Below are positions 34,520-48,030 of a DNA stretch of 64,000 nt, one piece after another. The DNA is taken from positions 49,987,701 to 50,051,700 of the forward strand of contig OY292275.1 of assembly GCA_958496175.1 (NCBI GenBank), written 5' to 3'. The first letter of the stretch is position 1. The number at the start of each line of letters is the position of its first letter. The notes beneath the pieces are model-generated. The model ran no database searches and was not told the origin of the DNA. It saw only the letters and a program-made list of their open reading frames with translations. Source of the DNA: Sisyra terminalis (taxonomy: Eukaryota > Arthropoda > Insecta > Neuroptera > Sisyridae). Both the position numbers and the translations under genes were made by a program.

Positions 34520-37500
34520 GTTTTATGCAATTAAAAATGAAAAAGTCGCAAGAAATTTACACATTTGCCTATTGAAAATCATTGTCAAATATCAATACCA
34601 AAAATTGCCTCAATGATATAGTTTGGGAGACCTTCTTTTATCGTCACCGCCACTTATTGGCAAATTCTGGTTTCATATTAACACGTCTAGTAAAAGAAAA
34701 TTCAATTTTTTTGTTGGACAATGAAACTATAAGATAGATTTTGTTTGCTCTCTAGAAAAGTAAACATAAGGAAGAAAGTTTTTCATACGTTTTGATTCAT
34801 CCATTTGATTTATCATTTTCACCGAAAACATTCACCTTACTATAAAGTATGTAGGTATCTTCTTTAATTTACTCTTAATTTCTACATAAAAATTAATGAA
34901 GCTTATAGCATTCATTTATGTTTGAAATTCTTATTTCAAAGGAATGATAAATCATACTTGTGAAAGTTTTTGTACATCAAAATTGCAATTAAAATTTACC
35001 ATTAATGTCAAATTTACTTACACAATAACGGTTGAGAAATTAACATAGTAAGAGTTAAACATTTGATATTAATATAAAATTGATACCTTTGATAAAAAGG
35101 CAGACATTGGAACGACATATTTCAAAACAAAACAATATCTATGAAACAAAATCCAGACAACAAAATATCTACGAATGAAGTACCAAATCTAAACAACAAA
35201 AATTTCAAAAGTTCGATAATTGTTGGTATTCATATTTGTAACAATACTATTTTCGAAATAAACCTTCTTTATTTGCAAAACTTGTTCATGTTTTCACGTG
35301 AAAGAACCACAAACGTGCAAACATACAAACTTTACAAATAAACTTTCCAACTATCATACATAGTAGTAGAAGCAAACAACATTATACTTTTTAGACTACT
35401 GTTCTAAAAAAATAATTAAAAGCTTCATTTTCATTTCCACAAGTTGAAATTTTCATCCAAGATTTATCCTTAAAGGCTTTAATTTATACATGAAAATGTA
35501 TCAAATACCTAAAAACATATTTCAATTAAATTATTTGTAATATTAAATTCATTTATTTTTTTTCTATTTCAAAGATATTAAATGCACTCGGAAATTTTCT
35601 CAATTTGTAATCCAATTTTGAATTAGATTTTGCACTTCGTTTTCTCTTGCCACACAATAATAATGCATTGGAATATAGTTATTGATTTTTAATTGGCATT
35701 TTCCGATAATTTTTTCCGGTCACTTCTCTAAAACCAAAATTTTAATCTCAAATAAAGATAGAAAAAGAATTTAATTATTTAATGGATAATAATATATGTC
35801 TTATGAGACTATGTTGAGTCTCATAAGCCATATATTATTATCCATTAGTTTATTGTGACTCGGAAATAAATAAAATAGTTATCAATGTTAAATTTAATAA
35901 TTATTTTTATTTGTTCGAATTATTAAAATGGAAATATATTTTCTTTCATATTTTTTATTTACGTACCTCGTTTATCTAAAGACATGAAAGTATAATTTTT
36001 TTACATTGTAATTCAAAAACATGAAACATATTGAATATCTGCAACTAAAAAAAATCATAAAAATTCACAATTTCATCGCTGAATCAAACAAACCGTCGGT
36101 TTTTTCATTAAAAACTATCAACTTTGAGAGCAAGTTCTTAAAAATATCAAATTTCTATATTTGCTTTTATGACTGTTGTAGTTTGTTTGAAGTTGATAGT
36201 AATTTTGTTACAATATAATGCAATAATATTCATTCAACAAACTTCTAACATTACATTTCTTACAACCATTCATCTAATAACTAAGTTTCACTACAAATAA
36301 CAAACCAAACCCTAAAACTAGGTCATTTTCTTGAAATAGAATCCTTATTTAAGAACCATTAATTAATTTTGAAAAATGAGCTATAAAACAATTAAAATTC
36401 TAGAATTTTTGTTGATGTTTTTTTAGCTGTGGGGTTGGAGATTTCAAAATAAAATTAAAAGTGTTTCATGTAAAAAAATTGAACTAGATTACAAAGCTCC
36501 AAATAATAACGAGGGTTGCGTTAATCGTGTCATGTGAGTAGGTGGTAGGTGCTTCTTCCTCCTCAATTTTCTACCAACCGTCTATAGCTGTGTATCTCTC
36601 GATGAAAAAATTGCGACAAATGAAAATAAAAATTGTGATTTATAAAAATTTACGTAATCTGCGTAGTCTAATTATTATTTTATCTTATTAAGCTTGTAAT
36701 CCTATTAAAACAAATACATTTGAATCAAACTGATTAAATGTGGTTTTCAAACACAGAGTATGTGTGTAAAAAAGGGAAAGATATTTGAAACCTGTCAGAA
36801 GGAAAACGTGCGTACTAACGTTTTATTGGGCTTACATACCGAGTGTTCGAAAATTTGAAAATAATCCATGTAAAAAGAAACTTACAGCTTTCTATTTCAA
36901 TGTAAATGCGGGAAAGTCAACGAACTTGATTAAAATTTTCAATATGCTTAAAAAAGTAAAATACTTTTCCAAAAATAACCTCGATAGATTTGGACTGGCT
37001 CGGTAGAAGATACTTACGTTTATGGTTTTTGAATTGAATAAGAATTCAGGAAATACATGGAAAAATTTAATATTTAAAATTACAATAAAATATCGTTTTT
37101 TCTGCTGTTTAATAAATTTCACGTAATTTCTGCTAATACAAACTTAATCTTACGTATTTATTTACGTTTCTTTTAAATTTCTGGATTAAATATTCAGATA
37201 TTAAGTAATTTTATACGTATATACTTAAGTGCATTGCAAAGATATTTTAATGATATTGTAATGACTAATATACTGCAAAATACTAAGCTCCTGGAAGTTG
37301 AAAACTTCTTAACTAGTTTTTGTTATAAATAGTAATAAGTGATAGACTAAGAAAATATTTGCTCTCAAAATTGAGCTTACCGTTAGATCTAAGTTCATTT
37401 TTTTTCTATTATAGAAATTAACAACTATATAATTTTTTTAAACATAAATTAAAAACCACTTTCACGCTAAATACAAATCGCATTTGTTTAACTTGAATAT

Positions 37501-37619
37501 ATACATAAATATAAACATGAAAAGTATGAAAATATTTTTCGATATACAATTATGTATTTCATACTATTTTTCTTTAATTTTTTTCAAAAAATATTTCAGG
37601 ATAGTGTGTTACAGTAATC
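34520..37619. other. A+T-rich nongenic DNA
   Basis: Several short frames (35141-35341, 36021-36218, 36785-37006 plus; 36892-37122 minus) are rich in Lys, Asn, Ile and Phe and look like chance. The only structured item is the hairpin at 35780. Confidence 0.5.
35780..35847. ncRNA. near-perfect 31-bp-stem hairpin, miRNA-precursor-sized
   Basis: Arm 35780-35810 is complementary to 35817-35847 with a single T/G difference (a G-U wobble in plus-strand RNA), leaving a 6-base loop ATGTTG. The loop-proximal stem is CTTATGAGACT. The size fits a short hairpin RNA, but animal pre-miRNA stems usually carry more bulges, so a recent template-switch inverted duplication or a mini-foldback element is equally possible. 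Confidence 0.4.
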
Positions 37620-37780
37620 AATAAGCCTTATATAAGTTTAGTGAAGAAAGCGAATAAACGATTAAGCACAGTTCAATGCAAGAGGCCTTTAGCCAATAGG
37701 ATTGCGAGATTTGAAGATTTTCATTTGTTTTGATTATTGAAATTTTGAAAATTTCACTAAACCACTCCCACATTCAATGC
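37620..37780 (-). repeat. dispersed repeat A, copy 2
   Basis: This is the inverted partner of 11351-11510. On the minus strand it carries GGGAGTGGTT, AATCAAAACAAATGAA, AAATCTCGCAAT and CTATTGGCTAA. The strongest homology is 37670-37780. Confidence 0.75.
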
Positions 37781-37790
37781 TTTTTACATA

Positions 37791-40639
37791 TACGAATACG
37801 CAAATACGATTAGGCGTTTGTTACACTGTCGTCATTTGGGGTCTATCGATACATGAATTATAATTAAAAGGTTAGATTAAAAATATTTTACAAAAGACAG
37901 CAAAAACTAAAATTAAATTTCATTTGGTTGAAAAATATTTCCTTAAAATTAAAAGTTAAATGAAATAATCAACTGCAAATATTATTTCAATTAAGTATAA
38001 TATTATATTGACCTTTGTAAAAAATTGCAATAATTAGTTATGAATTTGTCAATTTCTTTGAAATAATGTTTTGGGGATATTTAGAAAATAATTTCAAAAT
38101 CTTATATTGTGACATATGGATCATTTAATAAGTTTAAATGATCATTAAGTCTCAGTATATTCCCGGAGAGGTAAGCACTTAGTATAATCTGGGAAACTCA
38201 GGAATTTCATTGTATCAAGGGATCAGAACCTTATTTTTGCATAACTTTATAAATTTAATAAGACTTTAAACAATATAATTTTAATATTTAGATTACGAAG
38301 CATATAGACGTAATCGTCAATAAGTATAATATTACCATTTCAATCGACTGGTAAATTAAAAAAGTCATAGAAAACTAAGGAATTAGTAATTCAGGTGGGA
38401 AAAAATGGAACCTTAATTCTATAAGCTAAAAGCTTATGCAATCTATCGTAAAATAACAAATCCTAGTTGGTTAAAAACCACATAAGCTTAAAAAATTAAA
38501 AAAACTATTTGAACGAGGTTTGCTAGTTCGATAACTATTTCCGGGAATGGGAAGTGTTAAGAAGAATTGATAATTAGTTTTGATCGTTACTAAAATCGTT
38601 ACTTCCAAGTAATAGCTATTTTGTGAAATAATTATTAGTTTATTAACAAAATTTCCTTATCGTGAGTGGCTTATATTATACACATTTTCATTAAGTCACC
38701 GTTTATAAATAAAAAAAATAATTTAAAAACTAATGTTAATAATGACCGTTTTGCTTCTTTAAAATCAAAAACCATTTAATGCTCTTATACATAGTAGGAA
38801 TCAAAGATTTATAGAAAAATTTCAAAAAAAAATTAATTAAAATAATTCATTACAACAAAAGTAATTTAAATTTTTATAATGGTTCAATACATAAATCAAA
38901 ACATATTAATTCCTTACATCCGTAATCCAAAGAAAAGCTTTTTTACTGAAAAACTTTGTTAATTAAAAAATTCCAAAATATCTTTGAAAAAATATATAGG
39001 AGATTTATTTCAATGTTTTAAATGAATTAAAAAGCTCATTTTGTTTTTTTTTTTAGTATAAATATAATTTTATGCTTATTGTTCTTTTGTTATAATATTT
39101 AGAGTTCCGTTTCGAATAGATGACCATTATTAAATTCATAATATTATAGTACTGCGATATTCACAATACCCTACATAAAATAAAAATGTTTTGAATTGAG
39201 ATTATTAAAAATTGTGTTTTAATAAAATGTTAAACAAATAAATTGAGTTCACAAATATAATTATTACGTATCCGTTGTTACAAAAATACATTTGTTACGT
39301 GATTAGATAAATTATATATGTATTTGAAGGTTTATTTATAAAAATATGGGTGATTGTTACATATATAATTTTTTTGAAGCAATTTAGGGGTAAACTGGCA
39401 TAAAATAGTCAGTTGTTAATTGAAATGATTTAGCACAATTTGTAATAAATTTCATTATTCGTAATATGATATAACAGATTCCTAAACCAATCATATTTTC
39501 TAATTTCTAAACAAATAATTATAAAAAGGAAAACATGACGCACTCAATCCCTAAAAAGAGCCACAAAAGCTTTTAATAATTTTACATAATATATCTATTA
39601 TTTCACACCTTCTTTAGAATGTAAAGTATTTTGAAAACGAAAATTTCTTAAAAATGTGCGTATGAGGCACTCTAAACTTTGAAATTACTTATAAGCAGAT
39701 AAATGGCAATTGAATGACTTAAGGTAACCATAGGTTTTGAAACGAAATTACCTTCCGATACACCTATTTAATATAGGTTAGAATCGCATCCAATGGGAAC
39801 CTCTTGTAAAACTTATGAAGAGAAATAAGGGATTGAATTGTTCCAGTATGGGTTTTTAGGTTGTCGTCTTTACTATCAACTAATCATGGTTTGGATACTT
39901 TCCCGATGGGGTATTATTTGAAAATGATAAACCGATTTTAAGCGACCACTTATTTTCATACATTTATACATTTATTTTCCCTAATTTTAAGTTTCACCGA
40001 TATTTTATCGTATAATTTAATTAATAGTAAATAATGTTGTTAATTTTTACGTTAAGATGCCAGAAAACAAATAAAATGAACTCAAAAACCTTCTTTTTAG
40101 CGATGAAAGCTTCAAACTGTTATACCAGTGTTATTTACGAGTATATTAGAACTATCAAATCTTAGTAGGTTATAGTTAACCATAGCTGCATATAGTTTTA
40201 TATCAAACGTTTAACAACATTAAGTTTATTTGACTAAAATATCCAACCGGTGGTGTTTGCAAAGTATTCCTAGTTGACAAGGAAAAGTAAATATTATTAA
40301 TTAAATATATTATTAAGTAAATATTTCTCCAAATAAAGGTACTATATTTGCACAACTTTTCCGTGTAAGCTAGTGGGGTGGATCGGCTTTGGGGTAATTA
40401 AAACTAGTACAAAAGAAAAAAAAGAGGATATTTTCGAGAACAATTTAAACTAGTATGTTTATTCTTATTACCAAGAACGATACTACTGAAACTGGAAATG
40501 ATTAACGTTTGCTAAAACAATGCATTTTTTTACAAAAAATATTTTTTGATTGAAAAAGCATTAATAATTTTCATGCAAATTGTCACCCACAAAATACTAA
40601 AATTACTCTGTTGTTATTTTAAATTAATTTATCCATTAC
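37791..40639. other. A+T-rich nongenic DNA
   Basis: Very A+T-rich with long A or T runs and no credible frames. One dispersed repeat fragment lies at 39681-39765. Confidence 0.5.
39681..39765 (-). repeat. dispersed repeat C fragment (TIR end of a 912-bp element)
   Basis: On the minus strand this segment begins AGGTGTATCGGAAGGTAATT and continues through AAACCTATGG to ATCTGCTTATAAG. It matches the left end of the TIR element at 57937. The partner terminus was not found, so it is a solo end or truncated copy. Confidence 0.7.
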
Positions 40640-41190
40640 AATGTTACCATTACAGGAACTGCAAAAATGCATATCAAAACCATACTAGAATTACCAGAAA
40701 TAAAAGTCTGGTATTACCTAAAGTACACAAAGAGATAGAATTTAATAATTCGACCGTTGTTGCGATCAAATACTTTCGCAAATTACCCGAACATCTAAAA
40801 ACACTTCCTTATATGAACAAAATAATAAGAAGGAAATTGAAAGGGTGACTGATAGCTGTTGTACCAAATTAAATTTAAAAAAAAATAGTTCAATATTAAG
40901 ACGAATTGTACGGTGATTTTATTTTTATTTTATTTTGATTGTCTAATTTAATTTATTTTGATTACTTTATTTCAATTGTAAAGATTGTTGTAAAAATGTT
41001 AGCTCTGTTAGGATGAGCGTCTACTAAATGTATATTTTCTTTGTTGTAATGAACTTATTATACCGGGCCTATACACAGATGATTTGCTTCATCTCTATAG
41101 GTGCATATCTATGTATAAAAATTTTTGCATGTAAATATGTATGTATTACATCCTGGTAATAAATTAAAAATTCCAGAAATTTTCCAATGC
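40640..41190 (+). pseudogene. LINE C-terminal remnant plus 3' UTR
   Basis: A plus-strand frame (open from 40546, stop near 40848) ends NHTRITRNKSLVLPK, then IEFNNSTVVAIKYFRKLPEH, then KTLPYMNKIIRRKLKG. The pattern of a TRN block, a hydrophobic K-F/W-x-LP block and a basic tail is typical of the C-terminus of non-LTR retrotransposon polyproteins. An A+T-rich 3' region with short inverted motifs (TATACCGGGCCTATA near 41060) and a final AATAAATTAAAA follows. The upstream reverse transcriptase is absent. Clade not assigned. Confidence 0.6.
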
Positions 41191-41306
41191 ATTAGAATTC
41201 AAAAAGAAATAAAATAAGTCATCATAAAACTGGCAAGATTTGGCGCAAGTTTTGATCATTCTTAGATACATATTATTAAATTATGGAAACTATTTTTATA
41301 TTCTTA

Positions 41307-42367
41307 TCTTATATATAAATTGACTATCGTGCGTCCGTGCGTGCAGAATACGCTATATGCATGCGCTCTGTTATCCCCACTTACGCATTCAAAACGTTGG
41401 TAGGGGTACTCTCACTAATGTATTTATTTGTGAATACGTTTTTCGGATTTTCAGGTTTACAATATGTGAAAGCCAAAAAACATAATGCTCACATATAAAC
41501 TTAACTTAACCTTTTTAGATATATCTACTTAACAGAGTTTAAATTTTTAAGCAAACCCTAATTTTTTGTTTCTAATAATAAATCAGCTTTGTTTTATATT
41601 AAGCAGTAATAACGTTTCGCTTTTAACGGACTTTGATTGATTATTAAATTTGAAATTTCGATTGTTTATTAAACGTTATCCCTTCCAAACTATGCTACTA
41701 TTTTTCACTATTTTAGGGGAGAAATTTTCAAAAATCCTTTCTTATTATATATCTGCATCGTATAAGGAAAACACTTTCCAAAGTTCATCGACACAAATAT
41801 GAATTTATGTTTGAAAATACAATTCAAAACGAAAAAAAATAAATGACCTTTATGTTAGTTAACATGGCTAAAAAGCTATTCGATTTCGCACATTTGGACG
41901 ATGTACATACAAAATTGTTGGAAATAGATCGAAAGCGGAGAAGTAAATTCGAATATTTTATTTATTTTCAATAACAATAATTGGTTTTCAAATTGTTCTA
42001 AATACCGAAAAAAAGTTAGTATCGAAGATTTTATATTTGAATTGACAGTGGAAATATATGGCAAAAAATTGCTACCTTAATGCTTTTCAGCCGAATATAT
42101 AATTACTCCAGAACAACCATTACTACATAAGTATTAAACTCCCATACTAATTTAGTGAAATGGCGGTATTGAAAATGTTGTTATTAAAATAATATTAAAA
42201 AAACACAAATTTTATTTCTTAATATAATTTTAGATATTTTTTTTATATTAACGATACTTTGATTATTAAATTTAAAATTTCGATTGTTGATTAACTCTTC
42301 ATTATCTCATATTAAACATTTTGTTAAGATATAACCTTTAGTTGCGAATGCAACGGGCAACTACTAG
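41307..42367 (+). mobile_element. nonautonomous Helitron, 1061 bp
   Basis: It begins TCTTATATATAAATTGAC preceded by A (41306) and ends CTAG (42364-42367) followed by T, the A/T insertion context of Helitrons. Eleven bases before CTAG, GTTGC-GAAT-GCAAC forms the expected 3' terminal hairpin, followed by GGGCAACTA. There are no terminal inverted repeats or target duplication, and no Rep-helicase frame. An internal direct repeat (ATTATTAAATTTGAAATTTC near 41640 and a near-identical block near 42260) is present. Confidence 0.85.
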
Positions 42368-45300
42368 TTCTTAATATAAAATTGTAAGGAAGACTAAGTT
42401 AAATTTAAGTTAATTTATTCTCCCAAAACGGACTACTTAAAGAAGGAAGTAATGGCAAATAAAATCTATAATTTCTTTTTTATTATTTCAAAATCTTATT
42501 TGTGACTTTAGTACAAAACACTCTGTATATCACACGTAGTTAGGTGGAAACAATATTGCTTCTCATTCCACTTTATCATCGCGTGATAGTAGCGTTGTCA
42601 CGTAGATAAGACAATAGGGACAGGGACAGGCATAGAACGCCTATCGCCACGATTTACCAATTTACGAAAGCGATAAAAGATCATTTATTCACAACTATAC
42701 TATCCTTCTTTTTGCCACATCGAATATAAATAGCTCCCACTCGGATTTTCATTCCAACTAACGTTTCATCTATGTATGTCTCAATACCTGCTAGAATCCA
42801 CCAGCTAGATAGTGAAATTATTGAGATGAAATAATTATCCTTCGGATTATATGCTAATAAGGATACCTCGGCCACGCCAACACTATTTAACCGTATTCAA
42901 AGTTAAGCAAACGAAAGTAATTGCATTAGGTCATACCGGTTATATGAAATCTTATCGGCCGAATTTCAATGATGACAATATTTTTTACAGTCAAAAAGCT
43001 GGTACTCGAATAATTCAGATTGTTTTGCTGATATAAATTTAGTAATAAATTATTCGAATCTGCAATTGGAGTATCTGAAAACGAATTGTTGGCGTCATTC
43101 GGTGTCAAATGAAATCACAGCGAGATAACCGCAATACTAGAAACAACAATGTAGGTATGGTTGCAAATACAAAAGGAAAAAATAATGTAATGAATTGGTG
43201 CAGTTGCATCTAGTTACAGTGGTTGGATCGATGCGATGCGATGCGTTCCACTCCCTATTCTTCCCATTACCATATAGAAAAACGTGGAGGTAACAGGACA
43301 AAGTAGATATTGGTAATGATTATGTCGATACGTAATTTGAACAAGAGGCAATAGCACAAAAAAAAAGGAACCCAAGTTCGTCCGCCTCTAATGAATGCAC
43401 CATCCTTTGATTAATCACTCATATCATTTGCAAGCTTAATCGAATTGAGTTAGATGGAATTTATGGCCTCGCCGATCGATTTGACACTGATCACACCATA
43501 GCTGTGATAGATCCCAGCTTTTTTGCCAACGACCAATTCACTCGCACTCGTAAAATCCACATATATTTATATATATTTACACTTCATACCAACAATGTTG
43601 CAATTTATAGGTGTCAACGCTGATAATGTTCTCGGCCTGTTTATTTCACTGCAACTTTTTCCGCCTACAAATTGCACACTTTTTGCTATTTTGCATTTTA
43701 TTTGCTATTAACGTTGTCAATTGGAAATTGTTCCAATTGTATTATGTCTATCGCAAAAAAATTGAAGCCAATTTAATGTTGGTCACAGATATAAACCTAA
43801 TTCTCCGTACGATGTATAAAGGTTGGGATAAATAAAATTCGGTCAAGTTTAAGGAAATTCAAGACTTGAAAATTTTATTTTCGAAACGACTTGCCGCTTC
43901 ATTGAGCTCTTATATCTAATTTTCAGGATGCTTAAACCAATTGAATGGGCTATACGAAAGAAAAAAGTTTTGTTTGCCCTCACTTTTGGAAAAAAAGAAA
44001 AGAGTTTCTAGGTTTTATAAGTTTAGTTGGATATTTTCATTATTATATTGGATTGATTTTGATCACACAAAAGTTATTTGAAGTTCAAAACAAAAGTTCA
44101 TGTTCGTTTATATAATTTTCATAATATTACCTCTCTTCTTTTGAAATTTAATTCTTTAATTTGATATTTCTATAAATTAGTTCCAAGCATAACCCCATCT
44201 TTTTTATTAGTGTTTGCCGGTATTTTTAGACTTACATAACTTCAACCAAAATATTAGATACTAAAGAATTTGGGATAAAAAAATTATCATTCTTACCAAA
44301 TATCATAATATATATAAGCTTTCAATAGTGTAACTTTTATATTGACCACTCAATTCTACCAATTTTGTCAACTTTGCCACATACTAACTCATCAAAAGGA
44401 TACTTTTTAACGTCCAAAAGATTGACATTGGTATTGATATTAGAAATTCTGAATTTCCATTTCTTAACTCCTACAAAAGGAATTGAAAATCTTGAAATTT
44501 TCTAATCATATTAAGTTATTACCAGAAGTTTTAGAAAGCTTTAACTAAATGGTTGTTTAAGTTCTATAAATCAAAGAAAAATATCAAATTAAAAAGCACA
44601 ATTTAAAATACTCATGAACAATGCAGAAAACAACAATAAGATTAAGATAAATTTAAAAAAAAGTAATTATTTCAACGATATTGCCTTTTTCCAAAATTCA
44701 CGGATAATTTTTTTTTTAATTTTTCTGTCTCTTCTTCATATATTTTACAATTTCTTGCCCATTACTAATCGTTAAATTATTTTTTTCCCACTTATATTTG
44801 TTTGACCGATATTAATGTACTATCGTTAGATATTCATTATCGGTATTGGTTCAAAGCACTTTTCTTATAGCAATTTTTTTTTAACTTCGACTCTTCATCT
44901 AAATTTTTAATGAGTTCTTTGGGTCTAACTGGCTAAGTTTTACTAATAAACTTTTGGTTTACAATTGATTCCTATGGTATGATACATATGTTCCTTAAAT
45001 ACAAAAGCTACAATCCGTAAAAATAAAAAAAATCGGACATTTTTCAAAATTAAATCTCCCAGAAAATATTGCATAATGCATTAATTCTATGGAACGGTCA
45101 ATCTATTGGTACTTTTTGACTAAGGTGAACAGTTCATTGAGTAATTATTTAGAATCTTTTCTCTATAAGGGATCTAACAATTTCAACTGTTAATGAGTTA
45201 AAAGCTTGTGAACCTGAGCAACCGATTTGATGAGGAAAAATATTTAGTCTGCATCATTTTCAAATGAGTCAGTAAAAAATTTTATATTTTTTATATATTT

Positions 45301-45404
45301 TTATTTATTTATTCTATGCAAAGAATCAATGAAAACTAGTCAACCAGTATGACCGTACCAGACAACAATACCATACTCCCCATCAGTAATGCTCAATAAT
45401 ATCG
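42368..45404. other. nongenic DNA
   Basis: 42560-42680 and 43360-43530 are a little richer in G+C; the rest is A+T-rich. Overlapping frames near 42681-43108 and 43523-43835 show no domain. No mobile-element termini recognised. Confidence 0.4.
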
Positions 45405-45890
45405 AAGTATCTTAAATGGATCACGTTAAATATTTGGGTACGTACCTGAATCGGCTGGTAACTTAGGCAAAACATGTAAAAAGAAAAAGAAAGTAGTCTA
45501 ACAAGAAATATGGAAAGTTGAACTACCTGATTTAGTCATCGGTTACCGTTTACCAAAGACAACAAATTAGTCCTTTTCAAATCAATATTAAAATCAACTT
45601 GGACCTACGAAATGACACTTTGGGGCACAATATTCAAATCAAACGTGGAAGTAATTCGAAGATTCCAGTCCAAGATTCTGCGGACAATAGTTGGTGAATC
45701 ATGATACATAAATAATATGAGAATTTATGAAGACCTACAAGGGAAACACGTAAAGAACTGATCACCGCTAAGTACGGGACTATTAAAATAGATTTAATGA
45801 TTATTGAAACTACCTCACCTTAAATCAATTGAATAATGGTGCGGATGCTAAGCGTCACAAAAGAGGGTCCATACTTGACCTGACTGACCA
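45405..45890 (+). pseudogene. jockey-like LINE reverse transcriptase fossil
   Basis: Across frames the plus strand encodes HVKYLGTYLNRL, then LVLFKSILKSTWTYEMTLWG, then SNVEVIRRFQSKILRTIVG, and near the end ADAKRHKRGSILDLTD. These correspond block by block to the 17174-17524 fossil, plus the preceding YLG block. Multiple stops and frameshifts show it is long dead. The YADD region is not visible. Confidence 0.85.
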
Positions 45891-46162
45891 ATATAATATG
45901 TGTTAAATGTGACCTAGTAAAGATGTTTCTTATGGAATATTGTTAGTTGTGTCATTGGATACAACTAATCTACGAGTGTTGAACGTATGACTCACTGTAA
46001 TTTTTGTCAAGAGGCAGTTGCTGCAAAATTTTTTTAAAAAAATATACTTTTATAAAATAAATTAAATTGTTGCGTTATAATCAAGCTTTTATCATAAATT
46101 TTGTCATAAATTAAGGCATAGAAATGTGAACCTTAGGCTTACTATTAATTGTATAATGATAA

Positions 46163-46442
46163 GGGTTGCAAACTGTTTGGTTTTTAAACCGGATAGGCAT
46201 TTTTCAAACTCTTTTCCCCGGTTTGTCGTAAAGCAATAAAACCGGACATTATTGTAATAAAATCATTGACTAATAGATATAATGAAGTTCCGACTATATG
46301 TTTTTTAGGTACTTATTTTAGTTTCCTATGGTTAATTTTGTGTAAAAAGAGGCTCATTTTTTTGCTGGCGAAAGAATTTTTCTATACCGTATACAAATTA
46401 TTGTTTGGTCCGGTTTCACATGACTCTCAAACTGGCAACTCT
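46163..46442. mobile_element. hAT-type MITE, about 280 bp
   Basis: The left end GGGTTGCAAACTG and the right end on the opposite strand AGAGTTGCCAGTTTG are imperfect inverted repeats. AATGATAA (46155-46162) and AATGATGA (46443-46450) flank it, an 8-bp duplication with one mismatch. Subterminal AAACCGG/CCGGTTT motifs recur on both sides. The interior frame at 46266-46475 is not transposase-like. Confidence 0.65.
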
Positions 46443-46450
46443 AATGATGA

Positions 46451-48030
46451 TTTGAAATCAAGAACAAATTATTAGTTTTAAGACAAGTTAATTTGAAGTA
46501 AGTAAAAAAACAATTATCTTTGTAGTGCAAACTATCAAAATTATAACTCATATTACTGTATATTTGTTAAGATTAAGGAAAAATGACATTGATTCACAAA
46601 TTCGAATCAAAAATAATTTAGCTGATGAAGAACTATTTGAAAACCCTACACAACAAGTTGTCGCTAGAATTTATATTTTCTCATTGAACTTTTCCCCTCT
46701 CAATACAATAAAGATTTCAAAGATTTCTTTTAAATGTTCAAAATAAAATATCGATACGAAAACATGACTTTAACTCCGCAAATAAATTCACCCTGATAAA
46801 AAAGGAAAAGTCACCATTAAGCACACTTTCTTTAATTCAGTTCGCACATTTAATTGAAACAGATTCCAACTACAAAGCTGAACTTCGCCCCAGTTAATAT
46901 CGCGCCATTCTGCAGGTAATGCAGTCGCCTGAGCTTATTTCTCGCTTTTTCGATTCGCAACGCGAAAAAGAGTCTAGCCAGCCATTGTATTCGAAAAATA
47001 TTCCGCACCTTACCCCGACGATAAAGTTTAATGTTAGTTTAATTTAACGTTTTTGCAAGAAGATGATTTTGAATATCTCTAGCTACCTGAAAAATAATAT
47101 ATATACGTTTATGTTTTCTTTGTTCTGCGCACATTACAATTCCGAATGTTGTTTCATTAATGTTTAATTTCGCCAAATTTGTGAAGCGACCAAACAAACC
47201 ATACACGTAATAAGTTCGCTACAATTATTATAAATCTTACTTTAATACTGGCATTTTCTTTTATTGCGATGCGTTTTAATGTTAACGTAGCGTTACACGA
47301 CATTTTATCACAACGAAAAATTTACACAACGCCATTTAAACAAATTGAACGTTTTGGTTTCGGTTTTATTCATTAGCTGGCGCTAATTGTAACGAAGCAA
47401 TTAACATTTTGTAGGCCTTAATTTTTCATTGCAAATAATTACAGCTTATTTCGATCCATCTCACTCGACATGTTTTTGCAAAATTACCAGGAATTAAAGC
47501 CAAAAAGTTAATTTTTTATCCGGAAAATATTTCATTTTGAAAGTTGCTACGAAGGCATTTGGAACGAGCTAATGATCATATATGGGCTTTGTTTGGGATG
47601 TAATTAAATAGCGAACTGTAATAGAAGAGTGTGTTTTGTAATTAAATTGTTGTGTTCGAAAAAGTTGGGAAGTATTCGCGTATTCATAAGGAAAACTTTG
47701 GGGAGTTTAACGTTGTAATTCCATTGCCAGTAAATTGTAAGTGTCATACTTAAATAGTTTCGAACGGTTGTATTGCAGTGGGAAATAATACCAAGTTAAG
47801 ATTATACTATACGTTTGTCTGTTCTTTTGGGAAATTGATTTATACAAAAGCGTATTTTCTTCGACTAGTTTGCATTATTTCGATAGCTGGAATCGATTTA
47901 AAAGTATGTTTATGTCATTTAAATTAAAACGTGATTTAAATCCTTTTAAACTTCTACACAAAACTTACAATATTTAAAATTGCCTAAAACTGTATATACA
48001 TTTTACACAAAGCATTTTTTTTATATTTTT
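46451..48030. other. nongenic DNA with a CpG-richer island
   Basis: 46850-47010 is G+C-richer, with an inverted CTTTTTCG/CGAAAAAG pair near 46943-46970. 47150-47560 has many TAATTA/ATTA-type motifs in mixed-composition DNA. No coding frame is supported. Candidate regulatory DNA by composition only. Confidence 0.35.

Noticed and set aside
46266..46475. small gene in the hAT-like MITE
   Set aside because: The frame has no transposase motif and lies inside well-supported element ends.
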